64,000 nt of DNA. It comes from Nelumbo lutea. Lineage: Eukaryota > Streptophyta > Magnoliopsida > Proteales > Nelumbonaceae. The stretch lies in the NCBI GenBank assembly GCA_022828595.1, contig JAKGHH010000008.1:20700378-20764377 (forward strand), read 5' to 3'. The notes beneath the pieces are model-generated. The model was not told the origin of the DNA. It worked only from the letters and a program-made list of their open reading frames with translations, and ran no database searches. This document shows, piece after piece, positions 22,736 through 34,150 of this stretch. The translations under genes were made by a program, and so were the position numbers. Each line of letters starts with the position of its first letter. Position 1 is the first letter of the stretch.

Positions 22736-23756
22736 TTAGCACCCTATGAGCAACCAATTCGGGTCACCTATCAAATATCAACAAATATATGTCTTCCATA
22801 CTTTTTTGTTAAATTGCTGACATGGTTAATTATTTAAATAAATGAATGCCAGCTAGTTGTTGTTTGTAGAGACGTTAGTTTGTCAAATCCAGGCTCAAGT
22901 AGAATCCTAGTAAGAAGTTTATGATACATCGTAGCAAAGACAAAACAAAGCACAAATCTCACATTATCTGTACGGAAAAGTACCAAAGAATTGCACAAAC
23001 TCGTTGCTTACAAGCATTCGGCCTGTGTAATTAATTCTACGTTTTGTCATCTAAAATTTTGCATTTTTTATATTAAAAATTTGAGAAAATCTATAATGCG
23101 AAAAAGATATAGTATGAAAAAAGTTTTGGCCAATCAAAACCCACTCATCATCAATTTTGATAAATAACACGTAATTAGTTATTATGTTTATAATTACAGT
23201 GGAATGATCAAAAGTTTTCAGGTATCATATCTAAAGGTAAGTTAATTTAGCTTTTGCAAAGATATTGGATAGAAACTTGCTCCATGGATTAATAGGTGTA
23301 CTGATGCAAAATCGTGGGCCCTTTTGGGCCGTCCAACGAAGCTACCACATTTTAGATTCTTTGGTTGTTTAGAAGCTTCATCTTTACGATACATCACACA
23401 TCTACTATATCCATATTATATCCCACAAAATGGGCTGTGGCCCATTACTTTTTCTTTATCTAATGGCGTCTCTACTATTACTATTTCTTTAACCCAGTCC
23501 TTTTGTTTTGTAGTCCACTCCACCAATGATCACCAATCGCAACATCCAGTGCCCGGTACAGAAATTCCAGCTCATTACACCTCCAAATGTTGATAGAATC
23601 AGGTCCACTTCACCAAAGTCCAACCCACCAGGGCCCATACGGGTCAATTCTTTTCATACTGGCAAATCTGTTATTTCTTGCAAAACCAAGAAACCGTAGA
23701 TTCTGTAATACCCAAAGAGTAAAGATCTCCTCCCCGCGCCCCTTATATACTTTTCA
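22736..23756. other. Intergenic; no gene recognised
   Basis: Short open frames only (for example 23324-23593, plus), with no familiar motif and no clear transposon ends. Confidence 0.4.
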
Positions 23757-24008
23757 GCGGCCGTTTGGCAGTGTTTATTTAAATAAATACTTATTTAAGG
23801 CCGGGACCACACCATTAAGCAGATGCCGGATTTAATCTCAACAAGGGTGCGTTTGAGAAATAAACACTTATGTGCGTTTGAGAAATAAGCTCCGATAAGT
23901 GTTATTCTTTAAAAAAAAAGAACCGTTTTTAAGAAAATATTTATTCAATAAGCATTTGTTTCCTTAATAAGCACTTATTTAGCAGATAAACACTCCCAAA
24001 CAGGGGCT
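23757..24008. mobile_element. MITE-like element with GTTTGG termini
   Basis: The left end GCCGTTTGGCAGTGTTTAT is matched by the inverse of AGCCCCTGTTTGGGAGTGTT at the right. A gtgcgtttgagaaataa motif is repeated inside (about 23846 and 23871). The target duplication is unclear. Confidence 0.55.
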
Positions 24009-24374
24009 TAGTAATAGTAAAATAAGTCCAAAATGGTGGGTCCCAACTCTCGATACTTAATGTGTTTGACAGGTGGCAAGTTGGGGCTCAAGAACGCCTA
24101 TTCTGGGCTGGGAGATGGATGGTAAGAAAATCCGCATTTCACGTCCAAATTGCCGATGGCTCCATTAATTTTTTAATGAAAAGACGAAATTACCCAGGCA
24201 GGGAGCCACCCACTCTCCACATCACACGGACCCTCCGCGAAACCGCTCCCACGCACGTCCCACGGATTCAGGCCCGGAGAATCAGAGCTAAAACCACGTC
24301 CTAATCCGCCCTCTGTGCATCTTCCACTTGCGCCTCGCCTCTCTCGCCACCCGCCTCTCCAAACATACATAAAT

Positions 24375-24382
24375 TATAAATA
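24375..24382 (+). promoter_or_regulatory. TATA box of the 24454 gene
   Basis: TATAAATA, 72 bp upstream of the ATG, followed by a pyrimidine-rich stretch in which transcription could start near 24405-24415. Spacing and context fit a plant core promoter. Confidence 0.6.
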
Positions 24383-24453
24383 CGCCTTCCCTTCCGTTTC
24401 CGTCGCTCTGTGGTTCGATTTCTCTACTTTTGCCCTGAGCTCTCTCTGAGTCT

Positions 24454-24867
24454 ATGGAAGACGAACGCGACTCCTATTCCTCCCTCAAGCACAAGCTCCG
24501 CTCCTCGCTCTGCCTCTCCTGTTGCTTCCCCGATGGCCGTCGCGAGCCCCTCGACCCCGACGAGAAGCCCAGACTCATCAGAGCCTCCTCGGCTTGGCTG
24601 CGGTCGAGAGCCCACGAGTTCCCGGATTTCAAAGAGAAGTGCCGGCACCTCATCTCTCGGTTCGGCAAAGGCCGGAGACACTCCGCGGATTTCAGGTACG
24701 ACCCGTTGAGTTACGCCCTCAATTTCGACGAGGGAGTTGAAGAAACCCTGGCCGATGAGTTCCCCTTAAGAAACTTCTCCGCCCGGTTGCCGTCGTCTCC
24801 GCCCTTGTCGCCGGCTAAAGCAGTGATGTTGCCCGTGATAGCGAGGGAGATTACCGCCTGCAGTTAA
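24454..24867 (+). CDS. Small conserved plant protein, 137 residues, single exon
   Basis: An intact single-exon frame from ATG 24454 to TAA 24865-24867, with much higher GC than its flanks and strong third-position GC, as is usual for intronless plant genes. The protein opens MEDERDSYSSLKHKLRSSLC and has a cysteine cluster (LCLSCCF, residues about 19-25). An arginine-rich middle carries the motif RRHSADFRYDPLSYALNFDE (about residues 75-94), and a serine/proline-rich tail follows (RLPSSPPLSPAK). No signal peptide or membrane helix is obvious. The HSADF-YDPLSYALNFDEG motif is one I associate with a small conserved plant family of unknown function. The start is supported by the TATA box upstream and the leader between. 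It stands alone, with no neighbour close enough to suggest a shared promoter. Confidence 0.85.
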   Translation: MEDERDSYSSLKHKLRSSLCLSCCFPDGRREPLDPDEKPRLIRASSAWLRSRAHEFPDFKEKCRHLISRFGKGRRHSADFRYDPLSYALNFDEGVEETLADEFPLRNFSARLPSSPPLSPAKAVMLPVIAREITACS

Positions 24868-26677
24868 ACAAAGAAAGGGTGAAGGAATGTGGGTGTTTTT
24901 TTTCTGATCTCCGACGGCTATTCGTTCTTCTCTTATCTTCACTCATTGTTGGTATTGGAATGTCCGCATTCAAAATATTGCCTGTACAGATTTTCGTTCT
25001 AAGACCTGTCTTCAGGCTTCAGACTTCTCATTGCATGGAATCTGAATGTTGTTTATGGAGATTATTTCAAGGAAGATTCAGGCTTGTGGGAGGCACATGG
25101 TAGCGTGGTAGCCCAGAATCTTCCCCCTCAGGAATCTAAATTGCCGTGATTGTTTCTTCAGGGGTGGTTTGCAGAAAGCTATGGATTTGAATTAATATCA
25201 TTTTTGCTGAAAAATAGCGCTTGTTTGGATTGATAATCAATAATCATCAATCAACCTTCATAGTTTTGGGTCTTTTACATCAATTACTAAAACATTTTAA
25301 CAACTGGGGTCTGTAAGTCTGTTGAATTCCAAACCAGCCAATTGAAACAAGCGTATGTGATGGCTCTAATTCTATTACCAGTAGTCATGAAACTTCATCT
25401 CTGCGTCTTAAAGTTCAAAGTGCTGAAGCTGAAGAGGAAAAAGAAAAATTGATAAACCATTGAAAGCTTGAAAGAAGAAAAACCGTGGAAGCAACTCCTG
25501 AAAGTCTGACACAATGTCTATTCTAACAAGTAAAAGTAGTAGTTTTTGAATTTCGAATTAAAATGAGATGAAGTGCTCAGAGGGCTTTTACTCAGCAAAG
25601 GTTTTGCTTTTTTTTTTGGGGGGGGGGTGTTTGATAGATACAGCAAAAGCTTTGATTGAGCAGTAACCATGAGAATGACAAATAAGTGACGTGGTAGAGC
25701 TAATTAGATACTTTATTAAGGCGGCTTTTGTTGAAAGCTAACCACCACCAAACAAATAAAGCTTTATGCAATTGGATGAGGATAGAAGCAAGCAACCAAA
25801 ACAGAAAGGGTATTGATTAATTCCTGCATTCAGGCTCCAGTCAAATGTTTCAACTGCAGTCACAGGCAACTTGTGCTTTTTAATTAACCTTAAAACATAG
25901 CTTTAGCTTTGCTATGAGTCTATGACTAGTGACTGTTTACCTCGTGAGTGATGTCAACCCTTTCCTTTTGATTAGCCATATCCATCCAAGGCAGAGAGCA
26001 CAGAGAGAAACCAAAGAGATAAGACCCACTTTGGGCCCCATTGCATAACTTTTGATAAAATGGCCAGCGCATCTTATCATCATATATTGGCAAAGGGAAC
26101 AAATCCGATTTGTCTTAGGTCTACCTTTTCATGCCATAGATCCTCTAGTTGCAGGGGTAGAGGAAGTTTATCCACATAGGTGGAGTATTTGTCTTCACTT
26201 GTATCAGGGTTCTAAGGATTATAAATCAGTAGCCAATTCAATCATATTTAATATTGATAATTGAATTATAAAATGATGAAAGTTTCATAAGAGAGTTGAT
26301 TATGGGGTGTTTGTAAAATGGGGTTGTGTTGATGTGACGTTTTGGGTTGATTAATATAAATTGTTATTTTTATTTAATAATGACTATGAGCCACGTGTAG
26401 TCCCTTGAATTAATGTATTAAAAAAACACTCACAACACACTCATATGTGACATAATAATACATACTTTTTACAAATTTATATTTATCAATCCAAAACACA
26501 ACAACACTCTATTGTACGTTGTACCAAACATCACCCAGAAGGATGGAAACAAACAAAAGCTACTTCGGTGGACTTAAACCTTAACATTACCATCTTTCAA
26601 TTCTTCTCTCTTTTGTGTTATCCATGAATATTCTTATAAGGGGGTCTACTCTTACCCAAAATAAAAAATAAAAACAG

Positions 26678-26708
<31 letters not shown>

Positions 26709-27176
26709 TATTTAGACAAGTCAATACGTAGCGATTGCGTGTAGCAGACCAATTCTAAGATTGCCCGGAACCTAACCGACCTGCACAAGCCCAATACTCA
26801 GCCCTGGCCTGAGTTGGTCAGTTGTAGGTTTCAATGGGCTTGGAGTGGATTGCCATTCGCCATGGGCTTTTCTTTTTCTCGGGCAGAGCCATGGGCCAAA
26901 GGACCGAATCGGGTATGGATTTATCCTGAAACTGGTCTGGGCCACTCAATTTGCAGCCCTACCAAGCATGCAATAGAATGATGATGATGATGATATGGTG
27001 AAGTTTTCAAATCATTCAGCATCATTGATATATTAAAGTTACATTTGGAGCCGTGGAACTGCTAACTTCCTTGGTTTTCCATTTCAATTTATGCAAATGA
27101 GAACCGTTGGGGTTGTTTGATATATAGCAGCTGAAATGGTTGAACTGAATCTTTCTCTCACTCAGTCAAAATGTTA
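24868..27176. other. 3' flank of the small gene and intergenic DNA
   Basis: The first 250 bases or so probably include the 3' UTR. A G run lies near 25618-25627 and a (GA)n tract at about 26683-26708. A hAT-like remnant with pronounced gggcttg/ccatgggc motifs lies at about 26750-26965. No further gene was seen. Confidence 0.4.
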
Positions 27177-27384
27177 AGGCTGCATTTGAAAACGATGAAA
27201 ATGGAGTGTAAATCTCGGTTCGGGGTAAATTTGCATTTTGGTTCACTTTTGTATGTATTTGGCAACTGATGAATTAATTTTTTGTGCTATGTACCTCATC
27301 ATTCGATCTGCTTCCAAGTGACCAATGATTCAGAGGCTGAAGTGGAGAATTTTGCTGAGTGAGGATCTGGATGCCAAGCTAGGA

Positions 27385-27535
27385 GTGGACTAGGTGCCGA
27401 GCTGACCAGAGGGCCGAGCTAACTAGAAGGTCGAGCTGGAGGCCGGTTAGGTGCCGAGCTGACTAGGTCGAGCTACAAATTAGGTGCCGAGCTGACCAGA
27501 TCGAGTTGGGGACAGGCTAGGTGTCGAGTTGGATT
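27385..27535. repeat. Short-period repeat (gccgagctgac units)
   Basis: Motifs of the type ggtgccgagctgaccaga recur four to five times at irregular spacing inside the solo LTR. Confidence 0.6.
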
Positions 27536-28062
27536 GATTGTTGAGCTTTGTAGTTTTTTAGAGACCTGCAAGGAATCAATGTCAGAGGATCTGGGGTGAC
27601 TAACCCGGAGAGGTCGCTTCGATGATTAAGTTAGTACTCTCATAGTAGATTGCAAGCTAAAAAATCACAAAGTATGAGAGCTAGAATGTGCTTACTTGCC
27701 CCCTTGCGTCATTAGGGTTGGTGCCTTTATATAGGCATTGTTTGGCGTGGGCTTCACGCATCGCATTCGAGATTTTTGAGAGGTCGCCTAAGTGGTCCGA
27801 GATCCTCGGAGGTAACCACCATGCACGTTGGCCATCCTCCGGAACACTCGATACGTGGGCCAATTTCCAAGGATCATGGGAGTGTTGGGATATGCATGCC
27901 GAATTTGTCGGCGAGTACGTCTCGCAGGTCACCACCTGGACCTCAGTCAGGCCGACACGCCCTCGAGGGAGGTCACTCCTTGCGTCGAGGTCACTTCGGC
28001 CAGTGACGAGGTATTATAAGTCGGCCCTGGACGAGGTGCTTCTAGTCGACCTGAATTGTGGT

Positions 28063-28265
28063 CGAGGTTGCTAGGTCGGCATAAAGGCAAGTCGCTAGGT
28101 TGACAGTGAAGGCAAGTTGCTAGGTCGGCATCAGTGCCAGGTTGACGGTGAAGGCAAGTCGCTAGGTCGGTGTTAGTGCCAGGTTGCCAGGTCGACGGTG
28201 AAGGCAAGTCGCTAGGTTGGCGTCAGTGCCAAGTTGCCAGGTTGGCATCAGTGCTAGGTCGCCAA
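28063..28265. repeat. Minisatellite inside the solo LTR
   Basis: Tandem units built from ggcaagtcgctaggt, cggcatcagtgccagg and ttgccagg, four to five times. Unit lengths vary because sub-blocks have been gained or lost. Confidence 0.75.
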
Positions 28266-28600
28266 ATGGGACACCATCATCTTGGCTAAGGCAAATTGTT
28301 GTTTGAGCGGTTCCGGATGTCACCCAGTTGTTTCGAGATACCATGTGTTACAATGTTATTGGAGGGTCAAATCTGCCCTCATTAGCAACATTGATAATAA
28401 GATGTAAAAGTACATTAATAAAAAAGAAGTAAATTTGCATTCCAGTGGGCTTTTGATAAAAAAAAAGCATATGTTATATTGGAATTCGTGTTTGTATCCA
28501 TTACAGTTAAAAATCTATTTGGTAAAAAGTTAAATTTGTCCATGTAAAACTAACCCATTTTTAGAATTTATATGGGCCATTTTACACTCTACATATTTGC

Positions 28601-29295
28601 ATTCACCCAACTTTACATCCAATAAATCCGCTCCCCAGTTTAACAATCCTTTTTGGAAATGGCTTTCCTTTTTTTCAAACTATCACAATGTTTTCAAATT
28701 ACCACTTCTCTACCCCTGTTTCCCTGCTGCAAATGGTATCCAATTGCCCGAATTTGAATTAAAATCCGATCCATCTATAATTAGATTGAATATGAATCAA
28801 CCCTTGCCCAATCCAACATAATCCAATTCGATTCAATTTCAATATATATATGCTCATATGTACTTAAATTTCATATTATATCTAGCATTAAAGTTGGCCT
28901 GAATGTTGTATTTTCAATAAATTGTCTAGAAACAAGTAAGTTTCAATTCATTTTGTACATAAAATGTAATATTAAAGTCATTTTTTATTTCATTAATAAT
29001 TTATAATTTTTACTATAATTAATTTATACTATTCAATATCCAATGCGAATTTTGATTCGAATCCACCTTATATACGATGTACATGATCTTATATGAATCC
29101 AAATATGAATAAATCAAGTTTGGATCTACCTACATCCAATTCGATTTGGTCCATTTGCCTTGGCGTGTTTTCATCTCACATCAAGATGATCATCCAAAAA
29201 GGAAATTTATTTCCAGGAAAATCATTTATTTTTTTAATATATCTCACACTTATTCCGCTTACACTGCCTGGAGTCTACATGGACAGAGGAATAAA
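28601..29295. other. AT-rich intergenic DNA
   Basis: No gene was seen. Several aatccaattcgat-type motifs near 28815-28840 and 29135-29150 suggest an old, degenerate repeat. Confidence 0.4.
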
Positions 29296-29303
29296 GTTGT
29301 AAT

Positions 29304-29900
29304 TAGGGGTGTTTACATTAAATGTTAAACTGATCAAACTGGCCAAATTCAATCTGAGTTGGTCAGTTTTTTAAAACCACTGATTGGTTTCGGTTTGTAT
29401 GAGAAAATAAACCAATAATTCGGTTTGGCTTAAGTAATCATTAATTAGTCCCTACCCTATATGTTAAATGTTGATATATTTTATTTGTGTTTTGTTTGAA
29501 CTTTGAAAAAATTAGTTATTTATGATAAAGACTAAAGTGTGAAACCAATACAAATATAATACAATGTTACAATATTTAATTCAGTTTTGTATAAATTTAA
29601 ATATATATTGACAAAAAAGATCAGTTTTGCATAAAATATTAATTGATTTAAATATATATTTTGATTTTGTATAAAAACTAAAAAGAAATAAACTTAAATA
29701 TAACTAGATATTTAGAAATAGATATTTTAGTTTAAAATATATATAAAATTCGACTAAACCGATAAACCGACACTTCATGTTTGGGTTGGTTTTGCTTCAG
29801 GGTCGGTTGGTTTCGGTTTAGTCAATAAGTAAGCCAACTAAGTTGGGTCAGTTGAAGAAAATGATTCAAACTGACCCAACCCGGCCCATGAATATCCCTA
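29304..29900. mobile_element. hAT-like MITE, 597 bp, perfect 8-bp target duplication
   Basis: Ends TAGGGGTGTTTACAT and ATGAATATCCCTA. The octamer gttgtaat lies on both sides (29296-29303 and 29901-29908). The AT-rich interior has subterminal cggtttggct/aaaccgac motifs and no coding sequence. Confidence 0.8.
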
Positions 29901-29934
29901 GTTGTAATGAAGAAATTTGCATTCAGGTAGTGTT

Positions 29935-30035
29935 TGGTTTGAAAGAAAAAAGTAAGGAAAGAAAGGGCTATACAACATTTTTATGGGTTTCCCTACCTTT
30001 CCCTACTTTTTTTTTCAAACCAAATGCAACTTGAA
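29935..30035. repeat. Short foldback MITE (gtgtttggtttgaaa family)
   Basis: Arms agtgtttggtttgaaag and cttttttttcaaaccaaatg enclose a hinge with gggctatacaac. Similar arms occur near 34292 and 36290. Confidence 0.6.
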
Positions 30036-30256
30036 GGGAACATCACAAGCATAGAAAATGAAAAAAAAAAAAAAAAATTCTGGGCACGGAGAGAGTTAGC
30101 ACAACTCAACAATGAAACCCCAAATACCTGAATTTAAAGAAAATCCCTCTCAATCACATAAAGAAAATTGTATCGACTGCTACACCCTTTGGGTTTGATT
30201 AGCAAAGTGTAGTCTGGCTCATTCAGTCTGTCCTGGGTGTTTGTCTAAAAATGAAC

Positions 30257-30819
30257 AAAGGGTCTGTTTGGTTATAGTTGGAATTAAAAATTTTCGGAAT
30301 TAGAATAAGAATGGTAATGAGAATAAGATTTTAATTCTACCCAATCAAACAGTTGAAATTATAATGACCCATTCTCATTCTGATTCTAAATCCCTAAATT
30401 GATTGAAAAAGAGGATTTATAAGGATGTATTAAGCTCATTAGATGATATCATGATGCTAAATGAAAAAAGAATCAGTGGTTTCTCTCCGAATTGAAATAA
30501 TTCAAGAGCGACCCATTAACCAATTCAACTAACGGGATGGAACAGATATTCCAGGTATTTGGTATATGACTCAAATGAGGTCTCCTTCTTCGCCTGAGTG
30601 CCCCAACACAAGCCACGATACCAAGAGATGGCCATATGGCGATGGACAAGCACGCTACCCCCAAAGTTGAATGAGATTGCTATAAAAAGTAGAATAAGAC
30701 GAAAATTTCATTTACATTTGTAAAAATAGCCTTGTCTGAGTATTGGAGAACCGGTCATTGTACGGTTTGGGTTTGGTATCTTATTTTATTCAGCCAAATC
30801 CATGTTAAACAGACCCTTT
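30257..30819. mobile_element. MITE with AAAGGGTCTGTTT termini, 563 bp
   Basis: The exact 13-bp inverted repeat AAAGGGTCTGTTT / AAACAGACCCTTT marks both ends. The inner segment 30473-30680 differs in composition and may be acquired DNA; it resembles nothing I can name. Confidence 0.65.
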
Positions 30820-31056
30820 GACATCCCCGGTTAACTTTGGCTGTTGGGGCCCAACAGCATACGCTGTTGAGACAGTTTTTGGGCTGGGCACGTCCTGGGC
30901 AATTCACCTATTTACGCCCATGCTTGTCCATCAATAAAATATCCTTCCAAGATCCTGGGTTAATATTGTGGTTTTAACTAATTTAGGCAATTTCTGGTTA
31001 ATCAATAAAATATTCTTCCAAGAAATTATGTTAAAATAAATAAACTAAATTCAGTA

Positions 31057-31324
31057 AGGGTTGGTTTGGTTTACAGTTGAAATTGGAATAAAAAAAGCTA
31101 ATTCCCATAGTCTGTTTGATTCAGATATGAATGGGAATTGGAATCAGCAGAAATGAGATTTTATTTCCAAGGGGCAGGGAATAGCCATTCCCTCAAATGG
31201 GAGAATGCCAATCCAGCAAGAATGGGAATGGGATTCCAATTCTGCCCAACCAAAAAACTGGAATCGGAATAAACCATTTCAATTCTGATTCCAGAGCTCT
31301 ATTCCTGTAAACCAAAAGGGGCCT
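31057..31324. repeat. Foldback MITE with GGTTTACAG arms
   Basis: The left arm AGGGTTGGTTTGGTTTACAG pairs with the right arm CTGTAAACCAAAAGGGGCCT. The interior is rich in gaattgg/ccaattc repeats. A related but rearranged copy lies at about 53045-53225. Confidence 0.6.
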
Positions 31325-31599
31325 AATTAGTTGCAATAGCTTCACCCTCAATCTCCTTACAAGAAACAACATAGGCATGAACTTGGTCCATTATGAGTAT
31401 AGGGAAGGACGCCTTTTTGCATTTAGACTAGAAGAGTTTGCGAGGAGGAATTGTAAACAACCTCTAGGGGCTTCAATGGATAGAGAAGTAGCTGCTGTTT
31501 CTATTGTTGAAGACATTGAGTTCCTTTTTATGTATCGTTAACGAAAAAAAAAAAACACTTGTAAATAATGAGGGCATTTTTTACCACAGAAGAGAGAAT

Positions 31600-31745
31600 C
31601 ATTTTTTTTTTTTTTTTGTGTGTGTTTTTTATTGCTCCAAAGAACTACACAATGGGGATAGTCCATCCCCCAAACCCATAAGTCCCCCAACCCAGGTGCA
31701 GGTGGGATTTGATCCCAAGTCTCCACTACAACCAGTTGGCACTTT
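31600..31745 (-). mobile_element. Possible tRNA-derived SINE with poly-A tail
   Basis: On the minus strand a B-box-like GGGATCAAATCCC (31716-31704) follows a weak A-box-like GCCAACTGG. The sequence ends in a poly-A tract (T run at 31602-31617). The two boxes are closer together than usual, so the call is tentative. Confidence 0.4.
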
Positions 31746-31838
31746 GTGCAGAAAAATTGGGTTTAAAAAAGTTACAATAGTCACATGCAATCACATGTGG
31801 AGTAATGTGACAACATCTTAATGGTAGGGATAGAGTTG

Positions 31839-32313
31839 GGTGGTGTTTGATAAATTTGAAATTTGAAAAGTAAAAATATATTAAAAGGATCTGATATTTG
31901 AAAAGAGACATATTTGTTTTTTGACTCTTTAGAGGCTCTGAATAAAAAAGGTTGTTCGTGCTGGATCAAACCTTCATCATCTGAAATTCACTAGTTTTAC
32001 TATTCTACCCCTAAATTAGACTATTTGGTTGCAGCATCGAAAGTAGAAGAAGAAAGGAGAGAGAGAGAGAAAGAGAAGGCAGGAACTCGTCGGTGCTAGT
32101 TCGCCGGAAGAGTTGCAGCAATGAGAGAAGAAGAAGAAGAGGAAGAAGAAAGGAGAGACAGGGAAGGCCATAACTCGTCATCACTAGTTCGCCAGAGGAG
32201 TTGCAGTGGCGAGAGAAGAAGAAAGGGGAGAGAGAGAGAGAGAGAGAGCTCGCCACCACTAGTTTGTCGGAGGAGTTGCAGCAACGAATGAAGAAGAAGA
32301 AAAAGAAATGTGA

Positions 32314-32353
<40 letters not shown>

Positions 32354-32539
32354 GGGTACTTTGGAATTTCGACCAAGTCTGAAACGCATTTGAATGCATT
32401 CAATGCTTGGCCCATGTCTTATTATTTCAGATCTAAAATTGATTTTCAGACCCAAATTCAGATATTTCAAACACCTCCGACATCTGAAAAGCAACATTTT
32501 CAGACTTGAGAAGTCTGAAAAGTGTCATCAAATGCCACC
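31839..32539. mobile_element. MITE-like element with GGTGG(T/C)(G/A)TTTGAT ends and repeated cargo
   Basis: The left end GGTGGTGTTTGAT and the inverse of the right end GGTGGCATTTGAT mark a 701-bp element. Inside, a GA/AAG-rich block (32040-32350) contains three tandem units built on aactcgtc, actagttcgcc and gaggagttgcag. Confidence 0.6.
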
Positions 32540-33691
32540 TTAATCAATTGACAAAAAAGCTAAGAGATGCTTTAAGGGATTTTGCAATCAAGAGAAGTTT
32601 TAGTTCATTTTCGTAAAGCTAATAGGGGTAGTTTAAGAGATTTCCTGTAAAAGAAAATCCTGAAAAAACATGTAAGGCAATTTGAGTCTTGGGTTTGAGG
32701 GCTTATAGCGACCAGTAGAGTAAAAACCAATTGAAATAAAAGGATAATTTGATAAAATCTTGATGAAGCTCTAACCATGATGTAGTATGCCTCTTAATCA
32801 AGATCATTTGCGTGTTGCTATACGTGAAGTAGCTTGATTTGATGTGGCAAATATTTGATCCAAACTGCCCAAACAATGCTTGACTCGAACATTCAAGAAA
32901 CATGGTACAAGAACCGAACCTCATTGATTAATCTAGGCCATCTGGCCATTGAAACTTTGCCTTTTAGCCTGTTGATGAAGAGCCCAAAAACCAAGGGAAT
33001 TGCTTTATTCTTTGGTTTGCAACAATGTTGATTGCCTTAAGTTTTCTGTGAGACCTGCCAAGTTAATTAAATCATGAGGCATAGTTTCCATTTTGCACCA
33101 CTAATTCAATTGACGAGTACAGGACATGAAGTGATAAGGTCGATTCTTGGCTCTATTTTATAATTGATTCACTATGAAGTATAGTTGAGGTTGAGATAGA
33201 CTAGTTACAGTGGGTGCAGATGGGTTTGTAGTCATTAACCGTTTATACTGTATGTAAATGGGTTTAGGTCTGCAATTTGGGCCATGTTAGTTGAATTAGA
33301 GTAGGTGAGCCCAGGTTGGGATGGATTAGTTACAGTGGGTGCAGATGGGTCAGTAGTTATTACCCGTTTACATTGCATGTAAATGGGTGTAGGTGAGTAG
33401 GTCTGCCTGGCCCAAACCCAGCCCAGAATAGTCGAATTGGATTGGATCAGGTTGACGTGTGGGTTTGGTACGGTTGAAAAGTATGTACGCGATTTAACTT
33501 CAGGTTGAGGGTTGAGGCCTCGACCTTTTATTTTCACTACAAGTTTTATGCTTATATAATATACTGTATGTCAAAAATTTAAAGTTTAGATAAAATTTTT
33601 CTAATACATGATAATTATATTGTTTTACAAAATTGAATTAATTTGAAACCCTTGAGTCTAGGAGATAAGAACATCTAGAAAAAAACTGTAG
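32540..33691. other. Intergenic, with a 125-bp tandem duplication
   Basis: Tandem segments starting at 33202 and 33327 share tagttacagtgggtgcagat, gtttac/atac and gtaaatgggt. No gene was seen in the remainder. Confidence 0.55.
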
Positions 33692-34150
33692 TAGACCTAT
33701 TCATGGCTGCGTTTAGGCCGGATTTTCACTCTGCAATAATAGATTTTCCTAAGCTTGAGTTTGAATCCAGCCCGACCATCGGGTTTATAATTTAGACTTG
33801 AGCTTGGCCCTCATAAAAAGCCCAAAACCCAAATTCGAAATTTAGTTCATACTGTTACTACTGCTGAAGCGGTTGAATAGAGAGAGAAAGAGAGAGAGGG
33901 ATAAAAAGTGTATATATTAAATTATAAATATATATATATATATTATATTATTTATATATTTTATAAAATATATAATATTGAGTTGGGCTGGGCTTTTTTG
34001 ACAAATCTTGAGCCCGGCCCGAAACACAATTGGGCTTACTGTGTTAGGCCCGAGGTCAGGCCCGTAAGCTTAATTACATGACCAAGCTCGACCGAGGTGT
34101 GAGTCGGGCCGGGCTGGGCCATCGAGCTACCAGGCCCATGAACGGGTCTA
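33692..34150. mobile_element. hAT-like MITE, TAGACC...GGTCTA variant
   Basis: Ends TAGACCTATTCATGGC and GGCCCATGAACGGGTCTA; the interior has the gggctgggc motifs of its relatives. The flanking octamers aactgtag and ggcagtag agree at five of eight positions. Confidence 0.55.

Larger units (their letters stand above)
27267..28384. mobile_element. Probable solo LTR, 1118 bp
   Basis: Flanked by the 5-bp direct repeat GCAAC (27262-27266 and 28385-28389), as LTR retrotransposons leave. It begins TGATGA and ends TCATTA, one base from the inverted pair TGATGA/TCATCA. A TATATA motif (near 27727) sits in the middle as in a U3-R region. There is no internal domain, primer-binding site or open reading frame for gag-pol. 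It interrupts a MITE whose uninterrupted relative is present at 3251, which gives an independent empty-site comparison. No superfamily assignment is possible. Confidence 0.7.
27177..28600. mobile_element. Second copy of the 476-bp Tourist-like MITE, split by an LTR
   Basis: The left part (27177-27266) matches 3250-3335 (GGCTGCATTTGAAAACGATG, then gagtgtaaat, ggttcacttttg). The right part (28390-28600) matches 3375-3705 minus the nested MITE (attgataataagatgtaaaa, tttacactctacatatttgc). The right terminus beyond about 28600 is lost. The two halves are separated by the 1118-bp LTR at 27267-28384. Confidence 0.75.

Noticed and set aside
27688..28207. Open frames of up to 128 codons on both strands
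   Set aside because: They lie in the solo LTR and its minisatellite; repeated TWQPGTNTDLATCLH-like peptides reflect the repeat.
28063..28265. CRISPR-like array
   Set aside because: Repeats are contiguous and variable with no unique spacers, and the genome is a plant's.
30473..30664. Organelle DNA insertion
   Set aside because: Composition differs from the flanks, but I could not match it to any chloroplast or mitochondrial gene, and it lies between matched MITE ends.
32011..32509. Overlapping open frames of 100-134 codons
   Set aside because: They are created by GA/CT and GT microsatellites and translate as SLSLSL and RERERE runs.
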